Part shown: piece after piece, positions 50,967 through 62,600 of the stretch
Layout: each line of letters opens with the position of its first letter
How positions within the stretch are numbered: position 1 is the stretch's first letter
Assembly: GCA_021014945.1 (NCBI GenBank)
Contig: MU266418.1
Location: 38,667 to 102,666, forward strand
Reading direction: 5' to 3'
Length of the DNA: 64,000 nucleotides
From: Leucogyrophana mollusca
Lineage: Eukaryota; Basidiomycota; Agaricomycetes; Boletales
Notes under the pieces: generated by a model
The model's database searches: none
What the model was told of the DNA's origin: nothing
What the model saw: the letters and a program-made list of their open reading frames with translations, nothing else
Program-made: the position numbers and the translations under genes

Positions 50967-52789
50967 TTGTCCCTACAAGATAAAGGGATATGCCAACTTA
51001 ATTGCCGTCTACCCCAATGTTTCCGAGATGTCGTCCCAGAGCCTCCTTGTCCCCTCCTGCCCACACTGTTAGCTCAGCAATGGGTCTCTAACTCGGTATC
51101 ACAATCTCATTCAAATAGCGCAGCTGGTCAGCCTGAAACGGTTGTCTCTCAAATACGCCGCATCTTTTCTACCCAACACAACACTTTTGGGCTAGTCCGC
51201 CAATACTTTTCAGAGCATCTACCTTTGCATGACCCAGAAGACCCAGTGTGTGGTCTCAGTCAGCCTTCTCCCAGCTTTGACGTGCCTCACATGACCACCC
51301 CCTCTTTCTATGCTTACCCCAATGAGAGCACCTTTCATCTTGGCGACTGGTATTGGAACCAGGGCACACAGAAATCCCAAGAGAGCTTCAGGCAGCTCCT
51401 TAATATCATCAGAAATTCTGGATTCTCTCCTGGCGATATCTGCAGTGTAAAATGGGATAAAATAAACCGCGAGCTTGGTCTCAATGACTTCAATGGAGAG
51501 GAAGGAGAATGGGACGATTGTGATGTGGGCTGGAAGCGCACCTCAGTTTCGATTCCTGTGCCATTTAACAGCAGGACCTCAAGCCCAGGGTCTGCCAACC
51601 AATTTTCAATGGACTTCCGCCATCGGTCACTCATTTTGATCATCCGCGAGAAACTAGCCAATGCCGGAGATGATAGTCTCTTTCATTATGAACCATATGA
51701 ACTACTGTGGCAGTCGGTCGACGGCAAACACAAAACTCGTCTTCATGGAGAGCTATATAATTCTCCTGCTTTCTTGGAAGCGCATCAAACACTGCAAGAG
51801 TCTCCACCTGAGCCCAGATGTAATCTACTGCGAGTTGTAGCTGCGTTGATGTTTTGGTCGGATTCAACACATCTTACATCAAGTGGGAACACAAAGCTCT
51901 GGCCATTGTACCTATATTTTGGCAATGAGTCCAAGTATCGTCGGTGCAAACCCTCATGCAACCTTTGCAACCATGCTGCATACTTTCGGAAGGTCATTCC
52001 CTCTTTATGTTCTGTATTGCTAGACTAATCACATTTTGTTAATTGCAGCTCCCCGATGAGTTCAAGGACTTTGTTACTGAGCATGCTGGCAATAAAGCTC
52101 TGACAGACATGCTCCGAACTCATTGTCATCACGAACTCTTTCATGCACAGTGGAGAGTACTCCTAAATGGCAAGTTTCTTGAAGCCTATCAGCACGGCAT
52201 TGTTATCACATGCTGTGACAGGATTCAGCGTCGTTTCTACCTGCGCATATTCATGTACTCAGCAGATTATCCAGAAAAGTATGGCAGGTTCAATAGCTGT
52301 TGCATATTTCCTTGCGTCTGAGTTTCTCATGGAACATCCAACATAGGATTTTAATTGCAACTGTATGCAACCTTGGTGGCTGTCTGTGCCCTAGATGCAT
52401 AATCCCCATGACTCGAGTACCCGACTTGGGAAAGGAAAGGGATATGCTTCAGCGCACACTACTGGCTCATACAGACAATTCCGAATATCGAGACAAGGTT
52501 GCCGCTTCACACAAGTTCATCCACGACAAAAACCACGCGATTAATTACACCAAAGTTGAAGACCCCTTAAAGCCCGAGTCACTCGTGCCCACTTCGGTAT
52601 GTTTTTCTTTGTCCTAAGGCAATATGGAGTAATCTCACCCAGGCCTGCGAATATGTAGAATGCCTTTTCAGAAGCACTCTCCCTGTTCGACTTCAATCTA
52701 TTTGCTATGATGGTTGTAGATCTCATGCACGAATTTGAGCTGGGAGTGTGGAAGTCTGTTTTTATCCATCTTTTACAAATCCTAGACTC
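50967..52789 (+). pseudogene. Plavaka transposase, 5'-incomplete and 3'-truncated
   Basis: DNA transposase of the CACTA-related Plavaka group. It reads NCRLPQCFRDVVPEPPCPL, FHLGDWYWNQGTQKSQESF, VVAALMFWSDSTHLTSSGN, LWPLYLYFGNESKYRRCKPS, then over introns LPDEFKDF, MYSADYPEKILIATVCNLGG with the first catalytic Asp, CLCPRCIIPMTRVPDLGK, and VVDLMHEFELGVWKSVF with the second Asp. All joins use GT-AG introns and no stops were met. The usual N-terminal zinc-finger exon and an ATG were not found. The last exon is cut at 52789 by LTR D, so the catalytic Glu and the C-terminal third are absent from the window. Confidence 0.82.
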
Positions 52790-53551
52790 TGTCAAATCCG
52801 GTTCCTCCAGTGCTTTCTGGGGAACTCTGGACTAGGAGTGAGCGTAGGAACTAGAGTACTTAGGGACGAACTGTTTCCGGAGTCGTAATGGAACCTTTGG
52901 CTTCAGCGTATGGGCTGCGCCCTTGTCCGAGGTCAGTTCCAGATGTCGGAGAAGATGGAAAGGAGTCGGAGACTTAAGGAGAATACAAGAGTAAGAGGAA
53001 TCTCAAGGAAAGACTCCAGAGAGAATAATCGGAGGGGGAAAGACTTAGAGACAGAAAGGATGAGGAGGTGATTTAGATGATATTCAAACTAAGGAATAGG
53101 AACATACATCGGAGCAATATTTATACTATGGAGCCGGGCTGTGCTACTGAATGTAGGTGGAGGTGGATACAGTAACCGGAAACTGGTGCAACGAAACAAT
53201 AAGAAGGATATAGGAGGAATGGTTCCAGAGGGTGGAGTGGGTCCGGAACTCGGAGGGGCTATGTAGATCGGACAGGCATAGGATTAGTGTGACAAGCGGA
53301 AGATAAATAAAAGCTAAGTAAAAGGCGGTGTGTAGACAGAACTATGGTGGAGAGGAAAACATACAAAAGGAAAACAGGGCAGTGTTCGGTCCGATGGACC
53401 AGTGGAAGGACCGGAGGACTGGAGGTGGGACGACGAGTCTAGAAAACGCTAAGTCCAACAATTGTTAGATGGAAGGATCGGAGTGATACGGAAATGTGCA
53501 GAATGGGACCGGAGTGATATATGAGGGCGCGTGGCTGCACGGGATATGACA
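52790..53551 (-). mobile_element. LTR (D), interrupts the Plavaka gene
   Basis: Runs from TGTCAAATCCGG to GGGATATGACA (762 bp), inverse to LTR C and clearly of the same subfamily, including the reversed TATA region near 53124. The flanks (GACTC before, GCATC after) do not form a convincing 5-bp duplication. Left of it is the Plavaka exon and right of it the KDZ-associated repeats, so one flank was probably replaced after insertion. Confidence 0.8.
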
Positions 53552-53659
53552 GCATCCCCCCTTTAGGCAATAGTACCAGTGACTTTAGTTACTAGAACGC
53601 AGCAACTTGCTACGTACGCAAGTGTTACTTCCTCAGTAATAGCAACGTCACTTGTAGTA

Positions 53660-54510
53660 CTTAACCGTTGCAATTGCTGGGGGTCAAGTACTACCGATCC
53701 TTGCAAGTTGCTGGGGCGACAGTACTACTATGACGTTGCAATAGGAAATGCCAGTACTACTAATCCTTGCAGCTAGCTCACTGCTGGGGCGACAGTACTA
53801 CTAAACCTTGTAACTTGCTAGGGTGCCAGTATTACTGATCCTTACAATTACTGGGGTGCCAGTAGTACCGATCCTTGCAGTTGCTGGGGGGACAGTACTA
53901 CTTGACCTTGTAACTTGCTAGGGTGCCAGTAGTACTAAACCTTGTACCTTGCTGGGGTGACAGTGCTACGGATCCTTGCAATTACTGGGGTGCCAGTAGA
54001 ACTAAACCTTGTACCTTGCTGGGGGGACAGTAGTACTAAACCTTGTACCTAGCTGGGGGGACAGTACTACCAACCCTTGCAATTACTGGGGGGACAGTAC
54101 TACCAATCCTTGCAATTGCTGGGGCGCCAGTACTACCGCTCCTTGCAATTACTGGGGCACTAGTACTATCGACCCTCGCAATTACTGGGGTGCCAGTGCT
54201 ACTAAACCTTGTACCTTGCTGGGGTGCCAGTGCTACCAATCCTTGCAATTGCTGGGGAGCCAGTACTACCGACCCTTGCAATTACTGGGGTGCCAGTGCT
54301 ACCGATCCTTGCAATTACTGGGGTGCCAGTAGAACTAAACCTTGTACCTAGCTGGGGGGACAGTACTACGGATCCTTGCAATTACTGGGGCGCCAGTGCT
54401 ACCAATCCTTGCAATTGCTGGGGCGCCAGTACTACTGATCCTTGCAATTACTGGGGCAACAGTAATACCAATCCTTGCATTTGCTGGAGGGTAGTACTAC
54501 TAAACCTTGA
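53660..54510 (+). repeat. 33-bp minisatellite array, left arm
   Basis: About 25 head-to-tail copies of a 33-bp unit like CCTTGCAATTACTGGGGTGC followed by CAGTACTACCGAT, mixed with a variant containing TTGTACCTTGCTGGGG. More degenerate copies extend left to about 53570. The same unit in reverse orientation forms an array at 63402-63728. Because 33 is a multiple of three and most units lack stops, frames stay open through it without being genes. Confidence 0.93.
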
Positions 54511-54604
54511 TCCAATTTTATTTTTATATTTAATCCTATATTTACTCTACTTTGTCAACTAAATGTTGAATTTCAGAGGACCCCTATTCACTATAGTATA
54601 AATA

Positions 54605-57205
54605 TTACCATAGATAATTAAAACGAGAAGCATGAAAGCACTCAAAGGACCACTCCAGATTACCCAGTCCTAGTCCTTGGCATAAATGAGCAAACAGTAG
54701 GGTAAAAGAAAGATCACAAGCATACCTTTTTTTCGGAGGCTCAGTTCCATCTAAAGCATCAGTCCCCCCTACACCCTGTTCCTTCAGTGAAGTCTCGTTC
54801 AACCCATCAACTATCTCTGTAAGAACCCACAAGACATCCTCGAACACTGCCAAATATTTATGCTCGAGCTCCTCGTCACCACGACTGGAGTCTTGCAATG
54901 CAGTATTCCACCAAGCAAGGCAAAGCAGTATCAAAAAGAAGCCGTTGGTGCTTCCCTTCTGCAGTTCCGACCAGTTTTCACCCTCGCTTGGGATCTCTTG
55001 GCTGAGCGAAGTGACTGACACGGAAACATCATCCTCACCCAGTGGAAGGCGCCAGCCAGGCTGCAAATACACCCACCATTGCTCCACATCTTCACCGAAC
55101 TTCTCCTCGTCTTCAATCACAGGACACCTGTCGCAATGTCTACCAGACTTGATCCAGCTTGTGACTTCGGAAGGGCGCTTGTGATTGGAGAGCACACAAG
55201 CCTTTCCCTTCACGAAAATTTCTCAATTAGCCAATCTTGTCAGTTTACGACTCGGAAATCACGCACCAAACCCATTGGGAAACCTAACAGACGTTCCAGG
55301 GCGGAGAGGCCCACAACCAGGTCATTCCACTCTGAAGAATCATCGGCGCCATTCAAAAACTCAATTGCCTCAACCAGCCATTGGGGTTCGTCCATCTCAA
55401 CATCACTTCCCATGCTTTCATTGTCGTCCTTGGACATGGGTACTTTTGTCGCAACTGGCACTTTCCCTGGAGCCGTAGAGCTTGGCCCTGTCTGTTGGTG
55501 ACGCCCAGAACGTCGCAGTGTAGCAGGAGTGCTCGAGGATAGGTCGGTAGGTATCTTTCGCTTGGGAGTACATGTTTGGCTGCGGGTTGATGGTGTTGGC
55601 ATACCAGCTAGCTCGGATGAAGCACTCGCTAAGTCGAGTTCTCTCATCAGCCTCTTGTTCCTCCGTATGTTCATCTGCTGCGTGCGCTGATACAGTGACA
55701 GTTTGCAGATCTCAGCGCGTTCCTCCGGTGTAAGCGGCTCCCCGTTATCCCAGTTTTCCTCTGCCACCCCACCGTCTCTGCCATGTGACTCCTTGTCGCC
55801 TGATTTGCTGTCCCCCGAACCCCCAGGAAGCGCCCCAGAACTGTCATAAGAGTTGGTAGAATTTGCGTTGGAAGGGACAGTGGGAACATGGTGGATGCTG
55901 CCAGCCAAAGTGGATGAGTTAGATGTGTTGTTTTCGGTTCGGCTTTGGGATTGGACGCTGGGTGGCACCGACAACTGATCTGCTGAGGTAGAGCCTTGCA
56001 ATTGCGAAGTGGTCTGGTCGGATGATGTGACTAACGGCAGAGCTCGTTTCTGACAAACTTCAGATGCTGTTCAACGCTTTTTCAGTTATCCTGGAACATA
56101 TACAGAAGCAGTTGGACTCACAAAAGACCTGTGCTGCAAAATGACCTAGCGGCTGCTCCACATTGGCCTTCCACTTTACTGACGTGTACACCTGACCAAA
56201 ATCAAGGCCGCGTGTAGTTTGGCCGTTGAAGACACTAAATTACTTGGTAAGTTTCATCACAATAATTGGAATCAAAAACACTCACGACATGACAACAATC
56301 TCCCCACCACGATCAGGCTGAGGACCCGCCAATATGACAGCACCAATCATCCCGGCTTCAACCTCAATTTGGTGGAGCACACTTGCTATTGTGCGTGGGA
56401 TAGCGTCTTGTGCACTTAAACACTCAAGTAAGCACAACGTGATCACCGAGATGGAGGTGAATTTACCTCTGATAGGCCATCACATCATTTACACGCGCCA
56501 TCTCAGCTTTGGTTGCCTCGTCAAGATCCTCTGGTTCTTCGGGCACCTCTGGGACTGAAGAAGTGTCTTTACGGTATCTTTCAACCTCTGTTTTGATCTC
56601 TTCATTTTCATCAGCGAATAGCTCCCTACATATTTCGTTACGAAACCAGAGCGGTTGCAGTTGGCGAACGCCCATTTTCCAACTCCTGACGACGGGCTGG
56701 CCATCTCCCCTCAACTGTCTCGCGAATACGTGAATCATAGTACAGATGCGAATATGCTTGCCAGTTCTGCAGCGTCTTCGTTTTCTTGACACGAAGATCA
56801 AGGAACTTGCGTCGACCATGAACTCCCTTTCCAGAGGCATTAGAAACGTCACAGGTATGGTTGTTATACCATTGTTGCAGGCGCTACCATCATATGGGTG
56901 AGTCAAAATCAGAAACTTGGCGAGGCATGGTAACTACTTACGACTTTCATATGTGCTGTGCGTTCTTGCTCTGTTGCCTTCTCTTGGGTCTCTTTCTCTG
57001 TGGGCTCCCCCAAGGGGAAGTTTCTGAACCATTCATCCAGGAAATTCAGCCAAAAATCTGGGAGTGTCTTCCTGGCTTGGTGGGCCCGGTAACCGGGCTT
57101 CCTTGCCTCTAGAAATGCCTCCTGAGCTTCGGTTGTCCAGCCCTGCCGGGCAGGGGGCCTCTCAGCCCGTTTCCTCAGTTTGGCGTGGCCCTTCCGGCTC
57201 GACAT
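54605..57205 (-). pseudogene. transposon accessory protein, one frameshift
   Basis: Starts MSSRKGHAKLRKRAERPPARQ at 57205 and reads TLPDFWLNFLDEWFRNFPLG. After an intron it reads RLQQWYNNHTCDVSNASGKG, TLQNWQAYSHLYYDSRIRE, then NEICRELFADENEEIKTEVE. Between the last two parts the frame shifts by one base near 56641-56650. Further exons give IASVLHQIEVEAGMIGAVIL, VFNGQTTRGLDFGQVYTSVK, a long Ser/Thr-rich linker, LLGFPMGLGKACVLSNHKRP, EVTSWIKSGRHCDRC and the WWVYLQPGWRL block with NGFFLILLCLAWWNTAL. Proteins with this order of blocks are common beside basidiomycete DNA transposons. Biochemical role unknown. It is divergent from the other genes of the element. Confidence 0.68.
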
Positions 57206-57540
57206 TGGTGAAAAAAACAAGATGTTTACACCGCAGGTGCATAGAAGTGCGATGGTTCGGACCACAGATGTGTACAGGTAAATATTTATGACCCTGTAGT
57301 GTGAGAATCATAAGCATCTAAATGTGCCACCCAGCCCCAGTGGACCCTGATAGCTCCCAAACCATTTCCATCACGCTAAGACTGTTGCTGCAATGACCCA
57401 CAGAGTGCACAGTGAGGGTATCCCAACCGCCAACAGTGAGACAAGCATGACTGTCTCTGTTCGTATTTACTAACCTCAAATTTCATACAGCTCGTCACTC
57501 AGCTTCGCCCATTAAAATCCATATATCAGTTCCTGTAGAG

Positions 57541-58368
57541 GTGTTTCAGTGTCTCGAGAATGGGGACGAAGTGAGCGTGTCTCTCCGCAAGGATCGCCGT
57601 TTCAGCGCAGCCCATTTCAGCAGCGACACTCCAAAGAGTCCCAGTCAGACTTGCCCACCCTCTGTGATACCAGCCTCTCCTCAAACCATTCACTCACCCC
57701 AGCTATTGTCACTGTCATCTACCAGGCCAATCTCTCGTAGGTCCAGCCTCTTGGAGCTCAATGCCACGTTCAATGACATTTCCTTGGAGCGTCACGAACC
57801 AGTGAGTGACAGTATCTTTTCTTTTCTTGCGACGGGTTCTGAGGTCTTGTGTTACCAACAGGCCACAAGCAGGGCTATTAGTGCGGGGTCTGTTGCTAGT
57901 GTTCGTGCATCTACATCAACTAGCAAGAATAGTCCTGCCCCCCACCCGCTGAGAGTCCCCTGATTGTTCCCAACGACATGGAATCTCCTCTCACCCCTCC
58001 CTACAACCCTGCTGACCACGATACACTTCTTCACGTCATGCCAGTCCACCCATGTCTCGTGTGGCCACTGTCTGCCGGGAGGGAAGCCCCGCCTCACCCA
58101 CCCAGCGCGTCAAAAGGTGCCAATAAGCGCTTTTATGTCATCACAAAGGGCTATGCAGTTGGTGTTTTTTACGGCTCTTGGTGAATGCCTTGATCTGGAA
58201 CTGTCTGATTTTACTCAACAATTTGTTTTTAGGCCCGTGATCGGTAAACTTTGCTGTGGTGTTCCAGGCGCTATCTACCAGAAAGTAACCAGTCTTGTTG
58301 ATGCCAAGGCACAGTTCAACTTAAAATACCCCAATGAAGTAGAAATATTGCCTACGAGCAGGCATTAG
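57541..58368 (+). CDS. RNase H1 N-domain-like (hybrid-binding) protein
   Basis: The C-terminal domain reads KRFYVITKGYAVGVFYGSW, a GT-AG intron, PVIGKLCCGVPGAIYQKVTS and LVDAKAQFNLKY. That matches the RNase H1 N-terminal/viroplasmin fold: F-Y-x-V-x-x-G, G-V-F, W, then G-x-x-G-x-x-Y-x-x-F/V with a following helix. In RNase H1 this fold binds RNA-DNA hybrids; no RNase H catalytic domain follows here. The upstream Ser/Pro-rich part starts MFQCLENGDEVSVSL at 57541 but ends at a stop at 57961-57963, while a Met at 57978 opens the domain frame, so either an unseen intron joins them or the protein starts at 57978. Ends at 58366-58368. Confidence 0.6.
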
Positions 58369-58810
58369 GGTTTCATGTGCTGTAGTAGTAGCAATAGTAG
58401 TAGTAGTTGCAAAGTTTTTTCAATTGTGTCCCCTCCTATAGTATGCTTGCCTGCGTTATGACTATATGATGAATAGCACTTTGACTGTTCCAATATTCTC
58501 AATTGCTTCTCCATATCTACCATTGAGAGTTTGTAGTGGCCACTCCATACAGTGAGAATTTCTCGATCACAGCTACTTGTTTGCTGTACCTACCAGACTT
58601 AGTGTAGATCACAGTAACGTTGAGAGTTTGCGCAACCTCATCTGCAGTGATGCCAGTGAATAATCTTATGACGTACTCAAGTGACAGCTATATAACTACT
58701 TAAATACCCTTGGTCTTCCAAGGAGAGGTGACACGGCTAGTACCCACCCCACAACACTGAGTGCTGAGCCATTGTAATGTTCTTGAATATTGTGGCTGCA
58801 AGTATTTGAT
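58369..58810. other. non-coding with a short TAG-rich microsatellite
   Basis: Near 58384-58405 is an imperfect (TAG)n run. No gene supported. Confidence 0.4.
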
Positions 58811-59210
58811 CACGTCCTCTGATATGGTAATGGCTCAGACGCTCGCTCAGACAAGCCCAACTTTGCCTCTCATGTTGTGATTGCATAAACCATGGGGCAC
58901 ATATTTTTATTGCTGGAAGGGAAAGCCAAAGGTATATAGATTACAGCTATATAGTACTTTTTTCTTATTTAATAAGCCCCAACACACAAATCACTGATCA
59001 TCGTCTCCGTATTGTGCACCTCCACGTCCTGATATGGTAATGGCTCAGACACTTGCTCAGGCAAGCCCCAACTTTGCATCTCATATTGTGATTGTCAAAA
59101 CTATGGGGTGCATATTTTTATTGCTGGAATGGAAAGCCAAAGGTACACAGATTCCAGCTATATAGTAGTTATTTCTTATTTAATGAGCCCCAAGACACAA
59201 ATTGCTGATC
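58811..59210. repeat. tandem duplication of a ~189-bp block
   Basis: Copies at 58811-58999 and 59023-59210 both run from CACGTCCT...GATATGGTAATGGCTC through ATTTTTATTGCTGGAA and CAGCTATATAGTA to CTGATC. They differ by scattered substitutions and small indels. They lie upstream of the KDZ transposase, where they could be promoter or transposase-binding sequence; that is a guess. Confidence 0.88.
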
Positions 59211-59392
59211 TCTCTGAATCCCTAGTAATTCCATCTTTCATAATCATCCGATGACATAGCATGATTGACTCAAATAGGCTTTACCAGACCATGTAACACC
59301 CACTGCCCTCAGACACTGTAAGTAATTATGCCAGCAGAATTTGTGAGGCAAGTACCAAAGTCTTCCATTGACAGGGTGTATGCTACTCTATA

Positions 59393-59440
59393 CTTGGCTG
59401 AACCTATCGCTAACTGCTTGGCTGAACCTATCGCTAACTG
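59393..59440. repeat. perfect 24-bp tandem duplication
   Basis: Two identical consecutive copies of a 24-bp unit beginning CTTGGCTGAACC and ending TCGCTAACTG, followed by a partial variant. Located about 170 bp before the transposase reading frame. Confidence 0.9.
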
Positions 59441-59609
59441 TACTATAGAATCGCTAGCTGTACTACATTGTCCCGTTACGCCACAAACCCACACACACAA
59501 ATCACCGGCTCAAACTTCCACACCACCACTTACCTACCAGTCAGCAACACACCTTCACTTCATGAAGGCATCCAGAAAAAGCAAACCCTGAATTCAACGG
59601 TCCTACCCT

Positions 59610-62600
59610 TTGTCCAGTCAGTCTGCAAAATCATTCACCAGGAACATCAGTATCCGACTCAACGCTTCAAAATGTCTGGTCCGTCGTACGAGTGTCACAC
59701 CTTTTGACACCCCACCCGAGGGGGAAGCAGGAGCATCAGGTGGAGGAGGAGCGGGTTCCTTAGGTGGGAATGGAGAGCAGGTAGAGCACAGCAACGCTGG
59801 TATGGGTGAAGGTGTTGGCATGGCCAGCGATATTGATGTTGTGCCCGAGGATATTGATGCCATGGCCGAGGATATTGATATGACACTGGTCACAGGTGGG
59901 AGGGAATCAGTCCAGACTCAGGTGAGTGTTCTCCACTCTCCCCATGTTCTATTTTAACAATTCACAAATAGTACAATCCTTTGCGTGATTGGCTCCCATA
60001 CAGAGATGTCTACCTAGATGAACTTTTAAGGCATGATGGCCGAGGATCAACATGTATGGATGTCGCCTGCCCGGACTGCAACAATGCAGTCGGAATATTT
60101 CGGTGTCTTGACTGCGCAAACTCACAGAGATACTGCATGACATGCATTCGAGAGAGGCACTGTTTTTTGCCTTTCCATTGTCTCGAGGTATGTTTCAACT
60201 TGGAAAATTGGTCATATCACTCCTTTTCTCATTCATTACTTGCCAGAAATGGACAGGAAAATTCTTCATCGGAGTCCCCTTACAAGATGTTGGACTCATT
60301 ATCAATCTCGGTCATGATGGTGCTCGGTGCGCGTCCCCAGGTGAAGTCGTAAACGACTTCATTGTTGTGGATATCAGCGGTGTCCGACGTGTCAGCATTA
60401 AGTTTTGCGAGTGTCTGGGAGCGGCACACCAATGTATCCAGCTACTGCACGCTCACATGCTTCCTGCTACAGTCCACCGCCCCAAAACTGCATTCACCTT
60501 CAATGTTCTCCGCTCCTTTCACCTTGAAAACCTCCAGGGAAAAATCTCGGCTTACGATTACTACACGGCACTTGTTCAGAAGTCCGACAACACCAATATG
60601 CTTGCGATAAAGGTTCGTTCCATTTAGTTTCATATCCCTTTGGATGCTAAATGATACTGTAGGACCGTTATGAACAATTCCTCACCACCATCAGGATCTG
60701 GCGACATTTAAAAATCATCAAGCAAGGCGGAAGGGGTCACGATCCTGCAGGAATAGATGCGACGCTCCCAGGCCAATGTGCCGTCGAATGCCCAGCTTGC
60801 CCCCAGCCAGGCCGCAACCTCCCTCATGACTGGGAATCAGCGCCTCCTTCCAAAAAGTGAGCCCGTTTGTTCTACGCTGCGGGGGCCATCTAATTATTGT
60901 TAGATGGTTATATATGATCACAAGGTCAATCAATGCCAATTTCCGTTTGAAGTTGAAGGACAAGAAGTCCGTCAATGACATCACTCTTGGGAGTGGTTGG
61001 GCACACTGGGTACCCGCAGCCCCATACAAGGAGTACATTGCACAGTACGGCGACCAAACAGAAGTAAGTGTCATTGTTTAAACAGTCACACTTATGCTGA
61101 CAAGGTTCTAGCTTTCCAGCCCAATCTTTGCGACTCTGAGCTTCATGCTGTGGACCACGCAAACACGAAGTTCTCGACGGGCTATAAAGCATCTGGTGTT
61201 GGCGGGACATTGTGTCGGCACTCCCTTGTCTGCAAGAATGGTCTTGGCGACTTACAGAAAGGCGAACGGTAAGTCTTGTGGTGGTCCGGGTGTTCGTTAC
61301 TGATGGGTGCTAGATATGCGAACATGGACTTCATCGTATTTTCCTCCCTCATCGGCTACGCAATCCTCCCCCTCCTCTTCTCTTACGACATCATCTGCCA
61401 ATGGTGGAGAAACCTCTCCACATGGATGAAGCAGCTCCCACTTCACATGCAAATACCAAGCACTCAACTGAAGGCGGCACGCACAGCAATCCCAAAGTTT
61501 CATATTCTTGGCCATGGGCACCTATGTCAACTTCTCTACTCTCTCAACCTCCTTTTGTACTCTGGAAGGACTGACGGCGAAAATATCGAACGATGGTGGG
61601 CTCACATCAACCCCGTGAGTATGAGCACCAAAGAAATGACTGCAGGATCGAGGCACAACACTATTGATGACCACGCATGCTCATGGAATTGGCGAAAGAC
61701 GACAGCTTTTGGTAAGACATTTCCTGTTTTGATTTGCATATTGGCTTACAATGCTTCTTTACAGGCACTTCACTCTGTACGCAGCTCAAGGATGCGCTCA
61801 CGATGGCTAGGAAGCATGAAGAACTTTTTAACAAGCTGTCTGCAACGTTCACGCCAAACCTCGTAGCCGAGTGGGAGGAGGCGGTAACTAGGTGGGAAAT
61901 GAATCCGAAAGCACCAAATCCATATGAAGACTTGCAATCGGGTAACATTGTTCAGTGCGCTATCATTGGCATTGCATGCTGAAGTTGTTCTGACAACTTA
62001 AGGTACGACTTTCATTGATGTACGCTTGGAGCTCGCCAATGAAGAAGCCACCGATGCTGCGAATGGCCACATAGCACCTCACGAGATAACTTCCAGTTCA
62101 TGGCTCATTGCGGGGTTGGAATTGGAGGACCAACAGTCCGTATCCTGTTCGAATCACGAGCTATCTATGCATATCTGACATATGATTGATCTTCAGGCGG
62201 AACCTTGCCTTTCTGGGCAGTCACAAAAACCAGACAACACTTCAAGAGGCTACGCTTCAAGAGAAATGAACAGTGTTTCGTCACCGCGTTACAATATGGC
62301 GACAGATCCAGTCACTATACATGCCAGGCATCGAACACACTGAGGCTTCCAGTTCTGACCCCGACACCGTTGATACCAACCTATCCAAACCCGATTCAAT
62401 ACCTTTACACCTTCCATCATCCATGTCACCATCTCTTTGGTCGACAGCATGTGTGCCTGGTCTTGTTGAGAAAGAAAAACGACTCCGCCTTGCTCAAGCC
62501 CATGACGCACTTACAGAACTTCGGCGATTATTGCAGATCTTGGCGACATTGCGTTGTTACAAGAAAAAGCAAATCAGTGGTCCTGGACAGAGGGCTAATA

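Noticed and set aside
48164..53551. LTRs C and D as the two ends of one retrotransposon
   Set aside because: They are in opposite orientation, and the DNA between them holds a gene's end and a Plavaka transposase rather than gag-pol.
52785..53556. 5-bp target duplication around LTR D (GACTC/GCATC)
   Set aside because: Only three of five bases agree, no better than chance, unlike the perfect duplications around LTRs A and C.
53660..54510. CRISPR-like array of 33-bp units
   Set aside because: Units are contiguous with no unique spacers, the host is a fungus, and no cas gene is present. It is a minisatellite.
54009..54562. Cys/Trp-rich open frames of 80-117 codons over the repeats
   Set aside because: They result from a 33-bp period without stops, overlap each other in several frames and have no start context or family match.
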